64,000 nt of DNA from Pseudomonas baetica. Lineage in GTDB: Bacteria; Pseudomonadota; Gammaproteobacteria; Pseudomonadales; Pseudomonadaceae. Under the pieces are notes generated by a model. It was given only the letters and a program-made list of their open reading frames with translations, had not been told where the DNA came from and searched no databases. The first letter of the stretch is position 1; the number at the start of each line of letters is the position of its first letter. Both the position numbers and the translations under genes were made by a program. The stretch is taken from NCBI RefSeq assembly GCF_019733355.1, contig NZ_JAIHLQ010000005.1, positions 124,001-188,000 on the forward strand, in the 5' to 3' direction. Positions 18,631 to 28,103 of this stretch are shown here, in pieces.

Positions 18631-19947
18631 ATGGGCCCATGGCTCGATAGCGTGACCGGTTGGCTGGCGGCCAATCCACAGTGGCTGGCCGCAGCGGTGT
18701 TCATTGTTGCCTTTGCCGAATGCCTGGCAATTGTCGGGCTGATCGTGCCCGGCACGGTGTTGCTGTTTGCCGTGACCGTTCTGGCCGGCAGCGGCGCGCT
18801 GTCGTTGAGCGAAACCTTGTTGCTGGGTTTCCTCGGCGGGATATCAGGTGATCTGGTCTCGTACTTCCTCGGCCGACACTTCCATCAGAACATCCGGCGA
18901 CTGCCCGGATTGCGCCATCACCCGGAATGGATGGCCGGCGCCGAAACCTATTTTCAGCGCTACGGTATCGCCAGCCTGCTGGTCGGACGTTTCATCGGCC
19001 CGTTGCGGCCCATGCTGCCGATGGTTGCCGGGATGTGCGACATGCCCTTCCCGCGCTTCGCCGCCGTCAGCCTTCTGGCCGCCGCCGGCTGGAGTCTGGC
19101 CTACCTGCTGCCAGGTTGGGCCACCGGAGCAGCGATCCGCCTGCCATTGCCCGAAGGCTTCTGGCTTGAGGCCGGGATAGTCGCCGGCTGTATCGCAGCC
19201 ATGGTCGGCCTCAGTGTAAACAGCAGCCTGCGCCGCCATCGCCGCGCAACGGTCTGGGTCAGCAGCATGAACCTGTTGATTCTGATCGGCCTGTTCATCG
19301 GCTATCCGCACCTGACAGCCCTCGACCAGGGCGTGATGACGCTGGTACAGGAACATCGTCAACCCGTGCTGGATGAAGTCGCGGTCACGCTCACTCTGAT
19401 CGGCGAGTTCCGCAATATGCTGATGTTCAGCATCCTGCTGACCGTCCTGCTGTTGCTTTGTCGGCAGTGGCGTCAGGCGATTTTCGTCGGCAGCACCCTT
19501 CTCTGCACCGCGCTGGCCAACACCGCGACCAAACAGTTTTTCGCCCGGGTACGCCCGGACGTGCTGACCGACCCACTCACCAGTTACAGCATGCCCAGCG
19601 GCCACGCCTCGGGTTCGTTTGCCTTGTTCCTGGCCCTGGCCGTCCTCGCCGGACGCGGGCAGCCGTCACGCATGCGCCTGACGTGGCTGATGATCGGTTG
19701 CATTCCAGCCTCGGCAATTGCTCTGTCGCGCGTCTATCTGGGAGCGCACTGGCCGACGGATATTCTCGCCGGCGCCATGCTGGCCGCTGGCGTGTGTGCG
19801 GCGAGTCTGTGGCTGAGCCAGCGCAAATTACCGCTCAATGCAATGCCGGTCAAAGTCTGGTGGCTGATTCTGCCGGCCATGGTGACACTGTTCGGTTTTT
19901 TCGTACTGCGTCATTTGCCACATACCCTGTTGCGCTACGCCTACTAA
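18631..19947 (+). CDS. DedA-PAP2 fusion membrane protein
   Basis: Two integral-membrane modules in one 438-residue chain. The start ATG 18631 is chosen because TGGAG lies 9 bases upstream. Residues about 1-200 are a DedA/VTT domain (ECLAIVGLIVPGTVLLFAVTVLAG, GGISGDLVSYFLGRHF, VGRFIGPLRPMLPMVAG), the family linked to undecaprenyl-phosphate or phospholipid flipping. Residues about 220-438 are a PAP2 phosphatase with all three motifs: KQFFARVRP, PSGHASGSF and SRVYLGAHWPTD. The fusion suggests dephosphorylation of undecaprenyl pyrophosphate or another lipid phosphate coupled to its movement across the inner membrane. Substrate is unknown. Confidence 0.9.
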   Translation: MGPWLDSVTGWLAANPQWLAAAVFIVAFAECLAIVGLIVPGTVLLFAVTVLAGSGALSLSETLLLGFLGGISGDLVSYFLGRHFHQNIRRLPGLRHHPEWMAGAETYFQRYGIASLLVGRFIGPLRPMLPMVAGMCDMPFPRFAAVSLLAAAGWSLAYLLPGWATGAAIRLPLPEGFWLEAGIVAGCIAAMVGLSVNSSLRRHRRATVWVSSMNLLILIGLFIGYPHLTALDQGVMTLVQEHRQPVLDEVAVTLTLIGEFRNMLMFSILLTVLLLLCRQWRQAIFVGSTLLCTALANTATKQFFARVRPDVLTDPLTSYSMPSGHASGSFALFLALAVLAGRGQPSRMRLTWLMIGCIPASAIALSRVYLGAHWPTDILAGAMLAAGVCAASLWLSQRKLPLNAMPVKVWWLILPAMVTLFGFFVLRHLPHTLLRYAY

Positions 19948-20260
19948 TAAATCGATTTACAACTATCACGCCCTCCACACTGCTCTTTAAGGAAACTTCC
20001 GACGAGAGCAGTGTTATCCCCCTACTCCAACTTACCGACGCCAAGTGAATATTCTTAATTCACAGCGCAAGAGCAGCGTCACACTTCGAACCCAACAATC
20101 AAAGTTACATATTTTGCTTGCGAACAAGGCAATGGCGCCTTTCATATCTCTGGAATTCAGTTAAATTCGACTCAACAACTTATTCAGCACAAACCCCCGC
20201 TTATCTTTTAAATAAATAAAAACAATCAAATACTTTCATATATTTAGCACTGAGTAATTC
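19948..20260. other. AT-rich intergenic region upstream of the toxin island
   Basis: 313 bp without a gene, clearly AT-richer than its surroundings, especially 20041-20260. A perfect 10-bp inverted repeat, ACACTGCTCT (19977-19986) and AGAGCAGTGT (20005-20014), encloses an inner GGAA-AC-TTCC; it has no T-run and could be a weak terminator or a cruciform operator. The 20200-20250 stretch (TTTTAAATAAATAAAA..., TATATTTAG) is a plausible promoter and H-NS/MvaT-type silencing target for the gene at 20261. No REP unit is present. Confidence 0.5.
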
Positions 20261-22321
20261 ATGAGTCCGAAGTTACCTCGAAAACCCCCAAAATCAAACG
20301 TGGAAACGCCAGATTCAATGACGCCACCATCACGACGCCCCGACGTAGCGTTCGATCCTTTTGTACCCCATAGAGCCGGGTTCACTGATTCAACGAATTC
20401 ATCTATAGAACCGGTCACAAGCACCGATCTTGCCCGGCAACCGGCTGTTGAAGTCATTCCCGCGCCGCGGCAAGGCTTTGCGCCCCGCACAAACGACGGT
20501 TCCGTGGGTGATTATTGGCTCTCAGAGAATTTTCTGCGCGGCATGAAACCCGCAGATGCAGAAGGTTTTCGCTGGGTCGTCGGGCGCAGGTTTGTCGACG
20601 TGGAATCCGAGGGAACGTTGCAAACCATGCATGCCGCCCTTGACGAGTCTGGCAACTATCGCGGCAAGTTTCTGACAGAGCGAACACCGTCGGGTCCAAT
20701 CCTCTATAAAAACGACGGACACCCCACCTGGCGCCTGACGCAACAGGTCAGCGAAAGTCCCGTGGTCAGCCATGAGCGTCAGACGGAAAACATCGCCTTG
20801 CCCAAAAGGCCCGCGCCGCCAACCAGCGAGCTGCCAGATCTGACTTCCACCGCCAAGAGACCTCGCCCACTCGACACACCGACATACATTGATCAAAGCC
20901 GTTACTCGCCAACAGGCCGCTCTCCGGATTCGCAGGGTTATTACGAACTCAGGCCCGTCTTCGGTTCGAAGGACACCAACATGCTTTTTGCATTCAGGGA
21001 TCAGTTCGCCAATTGGGTTCAGGTCGAACCGCCCGCCAACGGTTTCGGCTCACAACCCACTCACTTGAAGCAGTGGACCGATCACCAGCTATGGGAGGTC
21101 TACGGGATTCAAGGTCAGGACATCGCGCGTTTCAGGGCCCAAGCCCAGTCCAGTGGAAGACCTGCGCAATGGGCCGAGCCTCGCCCTACCCATAACCCGG
21201 TGACAGACTTACTGCGCAACTCCCTGCGCTGGATGCTGGCGGACTCAAGCCTCACGCAACGCGAGACGTTCCTGCAATCGTTCAACCTGCTGCCGAGCCA
21301 ACTGATCCGTTTGCAGCGACACCTGCAGACCGAGCTGACAATGCCCCAATGGGCGCTGGCGCACAAACGCCTGACCGAAGACATCGACAATCCCCACCGA
21401 CTCGATCTGCTGAGCCGCGATGCCGTCGAGGAGTTGAATCTCAAACGCAACGCACGTCACGACTGGTACAACCCCGAAACCAGCATGACATTCGAACTGC
21501 GTGAAGCACTCTTGAGCAAACTGGGTTATCTGCGCAACAAGTACAACTGCCTGTACCGGACCGACATCCCAGCGCTCTTTCGAGGCGACGAGCGTACGCC
21601 GTTCGAACTCGCCAATGACGACACCATGCTGCCTCGTTACCACCACGAACCCGGCGCTACCACTCACAAGCCGATGAGCGCGACCTTCAGCCTGAAAGAA
21701 GGCCAGATGTACGCCAGCGCGCCCGATCCCGAGTACTTGCAGTTCAACAGCCAGACCAACAAGTACCCGGGACGGGACGCCGACGCCAGCGACTCGGACA
21801 GTAATGCCAGTGACGCCAGCGACATAAAAAACGCCGACTCGTCAGACTGGTCCGAGGCCGAGAGCCCGATCGCCTGGGATTACGACCGCGATTACGAGCC
21901 CATCCGAACGCGGCAAAAGGAAATGTTCCTGTATGCCCTGGACACCCGCAACCTGGAAGTCGTCCCGCATGAAGAAAATTACCTGTTCAACTCCGCGGCG
22001 CGCCAGACGCCTCCGACCTGGTTTCCTTCCGACGATTTCGAGGGTTTGATTTCGGTCACCAGAAGCGGGCTTGAGGCGGACCGTATCTGGCTGTTGAACT
22101 CGACACTGACCAAGGGCGCCAAGGTCGAGGACATCACGCTACAAGCAGGCGCACGTGCCGAGCGCATCGAAGCTGCCACCCATGCGGGTCACCGCAATTA
22201 CCCGGAATATGACCAACTGATCGACAAGGTCGAGGCGGCTGGCCTGCCGATACTCCGCCTGTCGGGCAACAAAAACGAGTTCGGTCATGACATCACCTGG
22301 CCCGGAGTCACGGGCACCTGA
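20261..22321 (+). CDS. Putative ADP-ribosyltransferase-type toxin, paralogue 1 (TxA)
   Basis: 686 residues, no signal peptide. The Pro/Ser-rich N-terminus (about 1-85) looks disordered. From about 95 it carries modules I associate with the large dermonecrotic-toxin-like proteins of pseudomonads: RRFVDVESEGTLQTMHAAL..., then the helical segment WTDHQLWEVYGIQGQDIARFRAQAQSSGRPAQW. The C-terminus shows an R-S-E ADP-ribosyltransferase pattern: Arg433 in LYRTDIPALF, Ser473/Thr475/Ser477 in MSATFSL, MFLYALDTRNLEVVP at 555, and a candidate catalytic Glu594 in DDFEGLISV before DRIWLLN. Compare the YRAD, STS and YVI...E-E motifs of heat-labile enterotoxin A. An Asp/Ser-rich insert lies at about 505-540. 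The most diverged of the three paralogues here. Activity is inferred. Confidence 0.72.
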   Translation: MSPKLPRKPPKSNVETPDSMTPPSRRPDVAFDPFVPHRAGFTDSTNSSIEPVTSTDLARQPAVEVIPAPRQGFAPRTNDGSVGDYWLSENFLRGMKPADAEGFRWVVGRRFVDVESEGTLQTMHAALDESGNYRGKFLTERTPSGPILYKNDGHPTWRLTQQVSESPVVSHERQTENIALPKRPAPPTSELPDLTSTAKRPRPLDTPTYIDQSRYSPTGRSPDSQGYYELRPVFGSKDTNMLFAFRDQFANWVQVEPPANGFGSQPTHLKQWTDHQLWEVYGIQGQDIARFRAQAQSSGRPAQWAEPRPTHNPVTDLLRNSLRWMLADSSLTQRETFLQSFNLLPSQLIRLQRHLQTELTMPQWALAHKRLTEDIDNPHRLDLLSRDAVEELNLKRNARHDWYNPETSMTFELREALLSKLGYLRNKYNCLYRTDIPALFRGDERTPFELANDDTMLPRYHHEPGATTHKPMSATFSLKEGQMYASAPDPEYLQFNSQTNKYPGRDADASDSDSNASDASDIKNADSSDWSEAESPIAWDYDRDYEPIRTRQKEMFLYALDTRNLEVVPHEENYLFNSAARQTPPTWFPSDDFEGLISVTRSGLEADRIWLLNSTLTKGAKVEDITLQAGARAERIEAATHAGHRNYPEYDQLIDKVEAAGLPILRLSGNKNEFGHDITWPGVTGT

Positions 22322-22401
22322 GGAATCATCAGTCACTCAAGTTCAGCGGCACACCGGTACGGAAACCGGACGTCATAGGTTCATCATTAAAGGATTAATA
22401 C

Positions 22402-25400
22402 GTGTCAAAAATCATTGCTCCACCCCTGCACATTTCAAATGTCCAACCCATTGAGGTAACGCCCATTGATGCCTCGGCCAACCTCCATGCGCCACCGGCC
22501 GGCCGGGTGGACAGCGCAGCAACACTGGCAGTAACCGCACCGATACCCGACGCCGACGCGCCCTATCGACGCACACTCAAGTCCCTCGACAAACACTTCG
22601 GCCCACTGCGCATTGGTGAAGTGCTGACCAGTCGCGTCGAGCTCCAGGCCTTGGGTGCGATGGTCAATGGCCAGCCCATCAGCCCCGCCAACGCCGGCAT
22701 GCAGGTAGCTGATCAAACCTTTCTGGACGGACTCAACTTCCACTCGGCGTCCGTCGAGAGCCGATTGAAGTCAGTCGATATTCCAGACAGCGGCGTGGTG
22801 GCGATGCTTTTCTATGAAATTGCCTGCAAGCGCTCGCCCGATGCCATGCCGCTGTTCGTCAGCGATACACCGCTGGCCTCCGGCAGTGCGATGGCGCAGC
22901 TCAATCAGCTGGGCCAGGCCGCGCAGAATCTGGATATTCACCGGGCCGATTCGTTTGACAACGCTCCTGGCTGGGTCAACGGGAGGGCAAGCTACCTGAT
23001 GAATGGCTTCGGCGTGGGCCTGCAAGCATTCGGCATCTACAGCGGATTCATGGGGGTAATGGACGGAATCAAGAAAGGTGACGCAGGGGAAGCGATATTC
23101 CAGGGCGCGTCGATCGCCGCCGAGTTCGGCTCACTGATCATCGAACAGGGGTTTAACAAGGGTGGCGAAGCGATGCTCAGGCACGGCTCGACCACCTTCA
23201 AGCTTTTTCCTGGCACCTCGGCAGGCAAATACCTGAGTCGAGGTGCCGGACTGTTTGCCAGTGCGATCACCCTGCCCTTCGACATCATCAATGCCGTCAA
23301 TTCCTTCAATGCGGCGGCGCAAGCAAAAGGCAAGGAAGCGCAGGATCATTACGTCAACGCGGGTGTGAGTGTAGCGGGCGCAGGTATCAGCCTGGTGCTG
23401 GGCGTGGCGGCGATCGCGGGGTTCGGCAGTACCGCCGGACCTGTCGGCCTCGTTGCCGCTGCGGTGCTTATATTCGGCTCGATGATTTACTCGGCAGCCC
23501 GAGTCGTGGACGACATCGATGACTACATCGAACTGAGCACCCGCGAACGCTTGCGCTCCGGCTGGTTCGCTTTTACCGGCAAGGATCTGGACAAGGAAGT
23601 CATGGATCGCTTCAAGCTCTCCAAAGGCTATCGTGACCACCAGGAACAGCTGGAGATGTCAGCCAAAGAGCTGCTCGACGGCGCCTACAAAAACGCCATC
23701 GAACACATTGTCGACGGCGCTTTCAAGGCTGAATTGAAGACAGTGGAACTCTGGCGCTATCAGTGGGACGAAAGCGCCGGCGAAAAACCGTTCAAACTCG
23801 ACAGTCAGGCCGTCATCGTTGGTGCAGACGACGTGATTGATGCGGGCAACGGTCTGCCCGAGGATCTGAAAGGCAAAGTCAGCGGGACTGCTGGCGATGA
23901 CAAAGGGGTTTTCTGGCGCCTGGGCGACGGCAATGACCGGGTCATCGGCGTCAAGGCCAAACCCAACCTGTTTGCCTATCGCGAGGGTCACAAGGCGCTG
24001 ACCGGGGGCGACAAGAATGACGCGTTTTACCAGGAGGTCACCGAACAGGAACTTGATCGTCTGACCAAACCGGCTCATCTCAGCGTGCTGGATGGCGGCG
24101 CAGGCTCTGACACCCTGGCCTTCGAAGGCAGCCGTCCGCTCAGTGATACCCGCCACGTCGGCCACGACATCGACCTGCAAAGCGGCCAGGTGAAATTGCG
24201 CAGACTCGACGCGGCTGGCGATGCCGTCGAAGTCGCGCATCTCACCTCGATCGAGAACATCTCGACCTTGCGCAAAGGCACAAGCCACGTCACCGGAAAC
24301 AACGACGCCAATCGAGTGGCGGCCAACGGTTACGACCGCATCAGCACGGGCGGCGGAAACGACAGAATCGACATCTTTGGCCCCGATTGTCATGTCGATG
24401 GCGGCAGCGGCACCGACCACTATTACATCGCCGACACCAACGCACGAACGACAATTGTCGAGGACGGCGAACAATCGAGCGTCATCGAATTCGGCTGGCC
24501 GAGAGAAATCATTCAGCGCTGGGAGATCGTCGGTACCTCGCTGATCGTCAGCTCGTTGCGCGACAGGGATGGGCGCGATCCCGAGCACGTACTGACCCTC
24601 AAAGACATCTACGAATCGATCGACGGACAGCGCCAGTTGAAAAATGGACGGTGGCTGTTCAGAACCCAGGACGGGTATGAACTGTTGCCGCTCCTGCCCC
24701 AGCAATTAGGTGAGTCGTTGAGCCAAGCGATTGAAGTCGCGCAGACCGTCAAGGGCCGACCCGCTCCCGCTGCCGACATTGTCAATCACGGTACCGTACT
24801 GATCACGGAGCAGGGTTCAAAACGGCATTTTGTGTCACGCGCAGACGGCAGGGTCGAATTTCTAGCCACGCGTCACACGCCGCTAACCTCCCGAGAGGTT
24901 TATCTCGACTTCAAGGATTCGGAAATTGTCAAAGTGGTCGTCAGTTATGACGTCGAAACGCTTAAAGGCGTATCGGGCAACACCCACTTGATCTACAAGG
25001 ACATCAACCTCTCGATTTTGCTGCCATCAAAAGTGGTGGTGTTCAAAGGGATTATTCAGCCGATTACCGCCGCCACCGGCTACGGCGGCAGAAACAGCCT
25101 GAAAGTCACGACACCGCGCCTGATGCAAGACATTGCCGTGATCCTGCAGGACCAAGTGTCGTATCGACTTCAAGTTCCCTCACTGAACTACGAAGATGAT
25201 GCCAAAAATCCCGGCAACAGGATTTACGCCACCCGTAGTTGCCTCAAGCGCCGCAATGGCAACTATCTGTGTATCCAGCCACGACTCGCAAAGGCCATTG
25301 CGCTGCCCCCGGCCCCCAGAAAGATTGTCATCGAACCCCGGCCCCACACCGGCATTTATCTGCTGGAAGGCCAGAGCTCAATTTACGATGTCTACCTGGC

Positions 25401-25899
25401 CAGCAACTCGATCATTCGCCTGTCCACCCCGCAAGCAGCGGCTGGAACTGCCGACGCCTCGACCTGGACTCTCTACAGCGAAACATTGACGGAAACGGTC
25501 ACACGCGACGATATACGACTGGACTCCAACCGCTTGCGCGTCGGCAGTTGCGTCATCGAACTGCCAGGCATCGAGGGCAATATTGCGGTGGAGTCGATCA
25601 GCGTAGCGACCTCATCCGGCAATATTTATGAAGTGTCACTTCTGTTTGAAGTCATCCAGCTCTACGTTATCGACGCCCGACACTATTCCAGTATTGAAGC
25701 GCTGCAAGCCGATATCCGTGCGCATCAACAGCGCAGCGAACTGGCCGTAAAAGTTTACATAACAAATATCGGTTTAAAGACGGGAACCATCGGCACTGTG
25801 TATTACAGCTCGTTGAGGAACTACTGGGGTGTCGATACTGACCCACATGAGCCCATCAAACCCGAAGAGCTGACAATCGCGCCGGTCAGCCAGGCCTGA
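22402..25899 (+). CDS. Large pore-forming/RTX-like protein (TxB)
   Basis: 1165 residues from a GTG start with AAAGGA 8 bases upstream. Residues about 194-375 are long hydrophobic and Gly/Ala-rich helices (LMNGFGVGLQAFGIYSGFMG, GVSVAGAGISLVLGVAAIAG, AAAVLIFGSMIYSAARVVDD). They resemble the TcdA/TcdB pore-forming region found in Mcf/FitD-type toxins. Residues about 490-690 hold degenerate RTX nonapeptides (SGTAGDD, GDGNDRVIG, LDGGAGSDTLAF at 563, GGGNDRIDI at 650, DGGSGTDHYYI). The remaining about 450 residues are beta-rich and unrecognised. No signal peptide and no type I secretion genes nearby. It sits between the ADP-ribosyltransferase-like genes, suggesting a translocating partner. Function is inferred. 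Confidence 0.68.
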   Translation: MSKIIAPPLHISNVQPIEVTPIDASANLHAPPAGRVDSAATLAVTAPIPDADAPYRRTLKSLDKHFGPLRIGEVLTSRVELQALGAMVNGQPISPANAGMQVADQTFLDGLNFHSASVESRLKSVDIPDSGVVAMLFYEIACKRSPDAMPLFVSDTPLASGSAMAQLNQLGQAAQNLDIHRADSFDNAPGWVNGRASYLMNGFGVGLQAFGIYSGFMGVMDGIKKGDAGEAIFQGASIAAEFGSLIIEQGFNKGGEAMLRHGSTTFKLFPGTSAGKYLSRGAGLFASAITLPFDIINAVNSFNAAAQAKGKEAQDHYVNAGVSVAGAGISLVLGVAAIAGFGSTAGPVGLVAAAVLIFGSMIYSAARVVDDIDDYIELSTRERLRSGWFAFTGKDLDKEVMDRFKLSKGYRDHQEQLEMSAKELLDGAYKNAIEHIVDGAFKAELKTVELWRYQWDESAGEKPFKLDSQAVIVGADDVIDAGNGLPEDLKGKVSGTAGDDKGVFWRLGDGNDRVIGVKAKPNLFAYREGHKALTGGDKNDAFYQEVTEQELDRLTKPAHLSVLDGGAGSDTLAFEGSRPLSDTRHVGHDIDLQSGQVKLRRLDAAGDAVEVAHLTSIENISTLRKGTSHVTGNNDANRVAANGYDRISTGGGNDRIDIFGPDCHVDGGSGTDHYYIADTNARTTIVEDGEQSSVIEFGWPREIIQRWEIVGTSLIVSSLRDRDGRDPEHVLTLKDIYESIDGQRQLKNGRWLFRTQDGYELLPLLPQQLGESLSQAIEVAQTVKGRPAPAADIVNHGTVLITEQGSKRHFVSRADGRVEFLATRHTPLTSREVYLDFKDSEIVKVVVSYDVETLKGVSGNTHLIYKDINLSILLPSKVVVFKGIIQPITAATGYGGRNSLKVTTPRLMQDIAVILQDQVSYRLQVPSLNYEDDAKNPGNRIYATRSCLKRRNGNYLCIQPRLAKAIALPPAPRKIVIEPRPHTGIYLLEGQSSIYDVYLASNSIIRLSTPQAAAGTADASTWTLYSETLTETVTRDDIRLDSNRLRVGSCVIELPGIEGNIAVESISVATSSGNIYEVSLLFEVIQLYVIDARHYSSIEALQADIRAHQQRSELAVKVYITNIGLKTGTIGTVYYSSLRNYWGVDTDPHEPIKPEELTIAPVSQA

Positions 25900-25926
25900 G
25901 CGCTCTCTTCTCAAATTTAAGGGCGC

Positions 25927-25955
25927 GCCGGTATGGATCTGATGGCCATGCCGGC
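25927..25955 (+). other. Intercistronic hairpin between TxB and TxC
   Basis: GCCGGTATGG (25927-25936) pairs with CCATGCCGGC (25946-25955), 10 bp with one G-U pair, 9-nt loop, no T-run. It lies 28 bp after the stop of the 1165-residue gene and 52 bp before the next start. Confidence 0.55.
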
Positions 25956-26007
25956 CAACCCGATTCAGCCAATGGATGGCTGATTCACTGACATGGAGTC
26001 AAACCTT

Positions 26008-27972
26008 ATGCGCAATAAACCCAAAGCCCCTCAACGCTCCCCAGCGGTCGATACAGCCCAACCGCCGCTCTCCCGCCCGAGTTCGCCCGAGGCCGGGGGG
26101 GACTATCTGGATTTCGGGCTACCTCCCCGTGTCAGGCCCCACGGTTCGGTCGATTGGAACGTATCGTCAGACGTGAGAACCGGCAATCCCACGCCTGAGA
26201 CTTCGCACACACAAGCCCGCCTGTCGGTGACGCAGAGGGATGATCTTGCCCCGACGCAACCCAAGATCAGCCAATCTCCGCTGCAGGACTATGTCCAGCG
26301 CCCGCCGGCCAATCTCGCCGTCGATCACGATGCAGCTGGCCTGAGACTCTTCAAGGGCAGGTCTTTTGCCGACGTTGTCGGCGATAACGCGCAAAGCGAC
26401 ATCAAGACCGTGATGGTAGGGTTCGATGACAAAATGAAAGCCTACCGGGCCCAGTTGCCCAGTGAGCGAACCCCCTCCGGACCACCGCTTTATCGCATCG
26501 TCGAGAGCAATACCTGGAGCTTGCAAAAGCCGATTGATTACTACGACACCGAAAGGCTCGCGTTCTCCCATCTACCGGACGCACAAGGCTATTACGCCGT
26601 TTCCTTTCGCGATTTTTTTGACCGGAACAAAATGCACGATGGTTACGGGTTCGCCCTTCGCGATGAGCATGACAAATGGTTCAAGGTCGATCCGCTCGAA
26701 GCTCGGGGAGAGGCGTCCATTCCCTTGAAATTTGAACACTTGGCCGATGGCGACATCTGGAACATGTATCGCCTGCGAGGGGCAGAAACACTGGTCTTTC
26801 GGGACGAAGCGCAAGCCAGCGGCAAAGTGCCTGACTGGGTCCGACGCGTCCAGGAGCCAGACACGTTCAAATACGTGACAGGTTCATTGCGATTGCTCTA
26901 TCCGCAAAAGTCCGCCATAGAATGCGAGCGACTGCTCAGAAGCTACAACCTGAGCGTCACTCAGCAGGTTCGTCTGAGGAAGGATCTGGACATCGGCTCG
27001 ATCCCCGAATGGGCAGAACAGCACAAGCGACTGACCAACAGCGATGATGATCGGCGATTCGAGCAGATCGCGCAGGAACTTGACCCCTACATTGTCAGAT
27101 TGAGAACCGAAGGCGAGCTCCCTTCCCGCGATTTACCCGACGTCAGGCAGCGCTATGAAGCCGAATTCCTCAACGGGTATTTAAAGCGTGCAGGCTATAA
27201 ACAAAACCTGCACGGCTTCCTATACCGAACCGACATCCCTGCAATGTTCCGGGCCGATCTGCGAACGCCTTTTGAACTGGCGCGGGACAAACGCCTATTG
27301 AGATTGAGGGGCAACCCCTCCGACTCCACGACCCGATGGGCTTTTAGCGTGACATTCAGCCTGGCCGGTGTGTTGGACTACATGGGCTTTGGTTACTACT
27401 CCAACCCTCGAAATTACAACAGCCAGGCCAACCGGTATCCAGGACATATCAGTTCTGACAGCGATTCGCCGAGTGACCATCGATTTGAATCGGCAGGGGA
27501 ATCTGATACGTCGTTTGAAATGGACCACTCGCGTGACTATCGATTGCTGCGGCGCAAACAGACACTTGGCTTCCTTTATGTCATCGACACTCGCGGTATC
27601 GAGGTGGTGCCCGGAGCGGAAAACGTTTACCTGAACAACAAGGATTTTGAAGCGGATCACATGGAAGGCCGCCTATCAATGCCTACGCGGGGTATCAGCG
27701 CAGAGAGGATCTGGCTGGTGCACTCGAATCGGAACAAGGCAGCAAGGGTTGAAGATGTCTTCCGACAGGCCGGTGATGACGCGAAGGCTATCGAGAAAGC
27801 CACGTGGGACGGAACCGACGGCAACTCAGTGTGGTATTCGGGCGAAACACCTTATGACCGCTTGATCAATCGGGTAGCCGATTCCGGCGGCGTGATCCTG
27901 CATTTGCCGAAAGGCGAATTCACGCTCTCCGGCGACGTTGTCTGGCCCGTTCCCGAGCACTCCAGGCCTTGA
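26008..27972 (+). CDS. Putative ADP-ribosyltransferase-type toxin, paralogue 2 (TxC)
   Basis: 654 residues from ATG 26008, chosen because GGAG lies 9 bases upstream, exactly as in paralogue 3; an ATG at 25993 lacks this. Pro-rich N-terminus, then GLRLFKGRSFADV...YRAQLPSERTPSGPPLYR (about 112-165), a second DGYGFALRDEHDKWFKVDP module, and a helical region SYNLSVTQQVRLRKDLDIGSIPEWAEQHKRL. ADP-ribosyltransferase-like motifs: Arg407 in LYRTDIPAMF, Ser447/Thr449/Ser451 in FSVTFSL, FLYVIDTRGIEVVP at 522, and Glu553 in HMEGRLSMPTRGISAERIWLV. A Ser/Asp-rich insert (SSDSDSPSDHRFESAGESD) separates the second and third motifs. Very similar to the next gene, so a recent tandem duplication. Confidence 0.74.
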   Translation: MRNKPKAPQRSPAVDTAQPPLSRPSSPEAGGDYLDFGLPPRVRPHGSVDWNVSSDVRTGNPTPETSHTQARLSVTQRDDLAPTQPKISQSPLQDYVQRPPANLAVDHDAAGLRLFKGRSFADVVGDNAQSDIKTVMVGFDDKMKAYRAQLPSERTPSGPPLYRIVESNTWSLQKPIDYYDTERLAFSHLPDAQGYYAVSFRDFFDRNKMHDGYGFALRDEHDKWFKVDPLEARGEASIPLKFEHLADGDIWNMYRLRGAETLVFRDEAQASGKVPDWVRRVQEPDTFKYVTGSLRLLYPQKSAIECERLLRSYNLSVTQQVRLRKDLDIGSIPEWAEQHKRLTNSDDDRRFEQIAQELDPYIVRLRTEGELPSRDLPDVRQRYEAEFLNGYLKRAGYKQNLHGFLYRTDIPAMFRADLRTPFELARDKRLLRLRGNPSDSTTRWAFSVTFSLAGVLDYMGFGYYSNPRNYNSQANRYPGHISSDSDSPSDHRFESAGESDTSFEMDHSRDYRLLRRKQTLGFLYVIDTRGIEVVPGAENVYLNNKDFEADHMEGRLSMPTRGISAERIWLVHSNRNKAARVEDVFRQAGDDAKAIEKATWDGTDGNSVWYSGETPYDRLINRVADSGGVILHLPKGEFTLSGDVVWPVPEHSRP

Positions 27973-27997
27973 CCGTATAGCGAACCAACACACATAC

Positions 27998-28026
27998 GCG
28001 CCAGCCATCTCAGTTGTGACTGGCGC
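27998..28026 (+). other. Intercistronic hairpin between TxC and TxD
   Basis: GCGCCAG (27998-28004) and CTGGCGC (28020-28026) form a perfect 7-bp GC stem with a 15-nt loop. No clean T-run follows (TGCTTTCGCGC), so partial termination or transcript-end protection is possible. Confidence 0.5.
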
Positions 28027-28103
28027 TGCTTTCGCGCAAAAGAACGCTACAAACCCGGCAGCCTATGGACAGGCAGCTTTATCCAAAAAAGGAGTTTTAT
28101 TGC

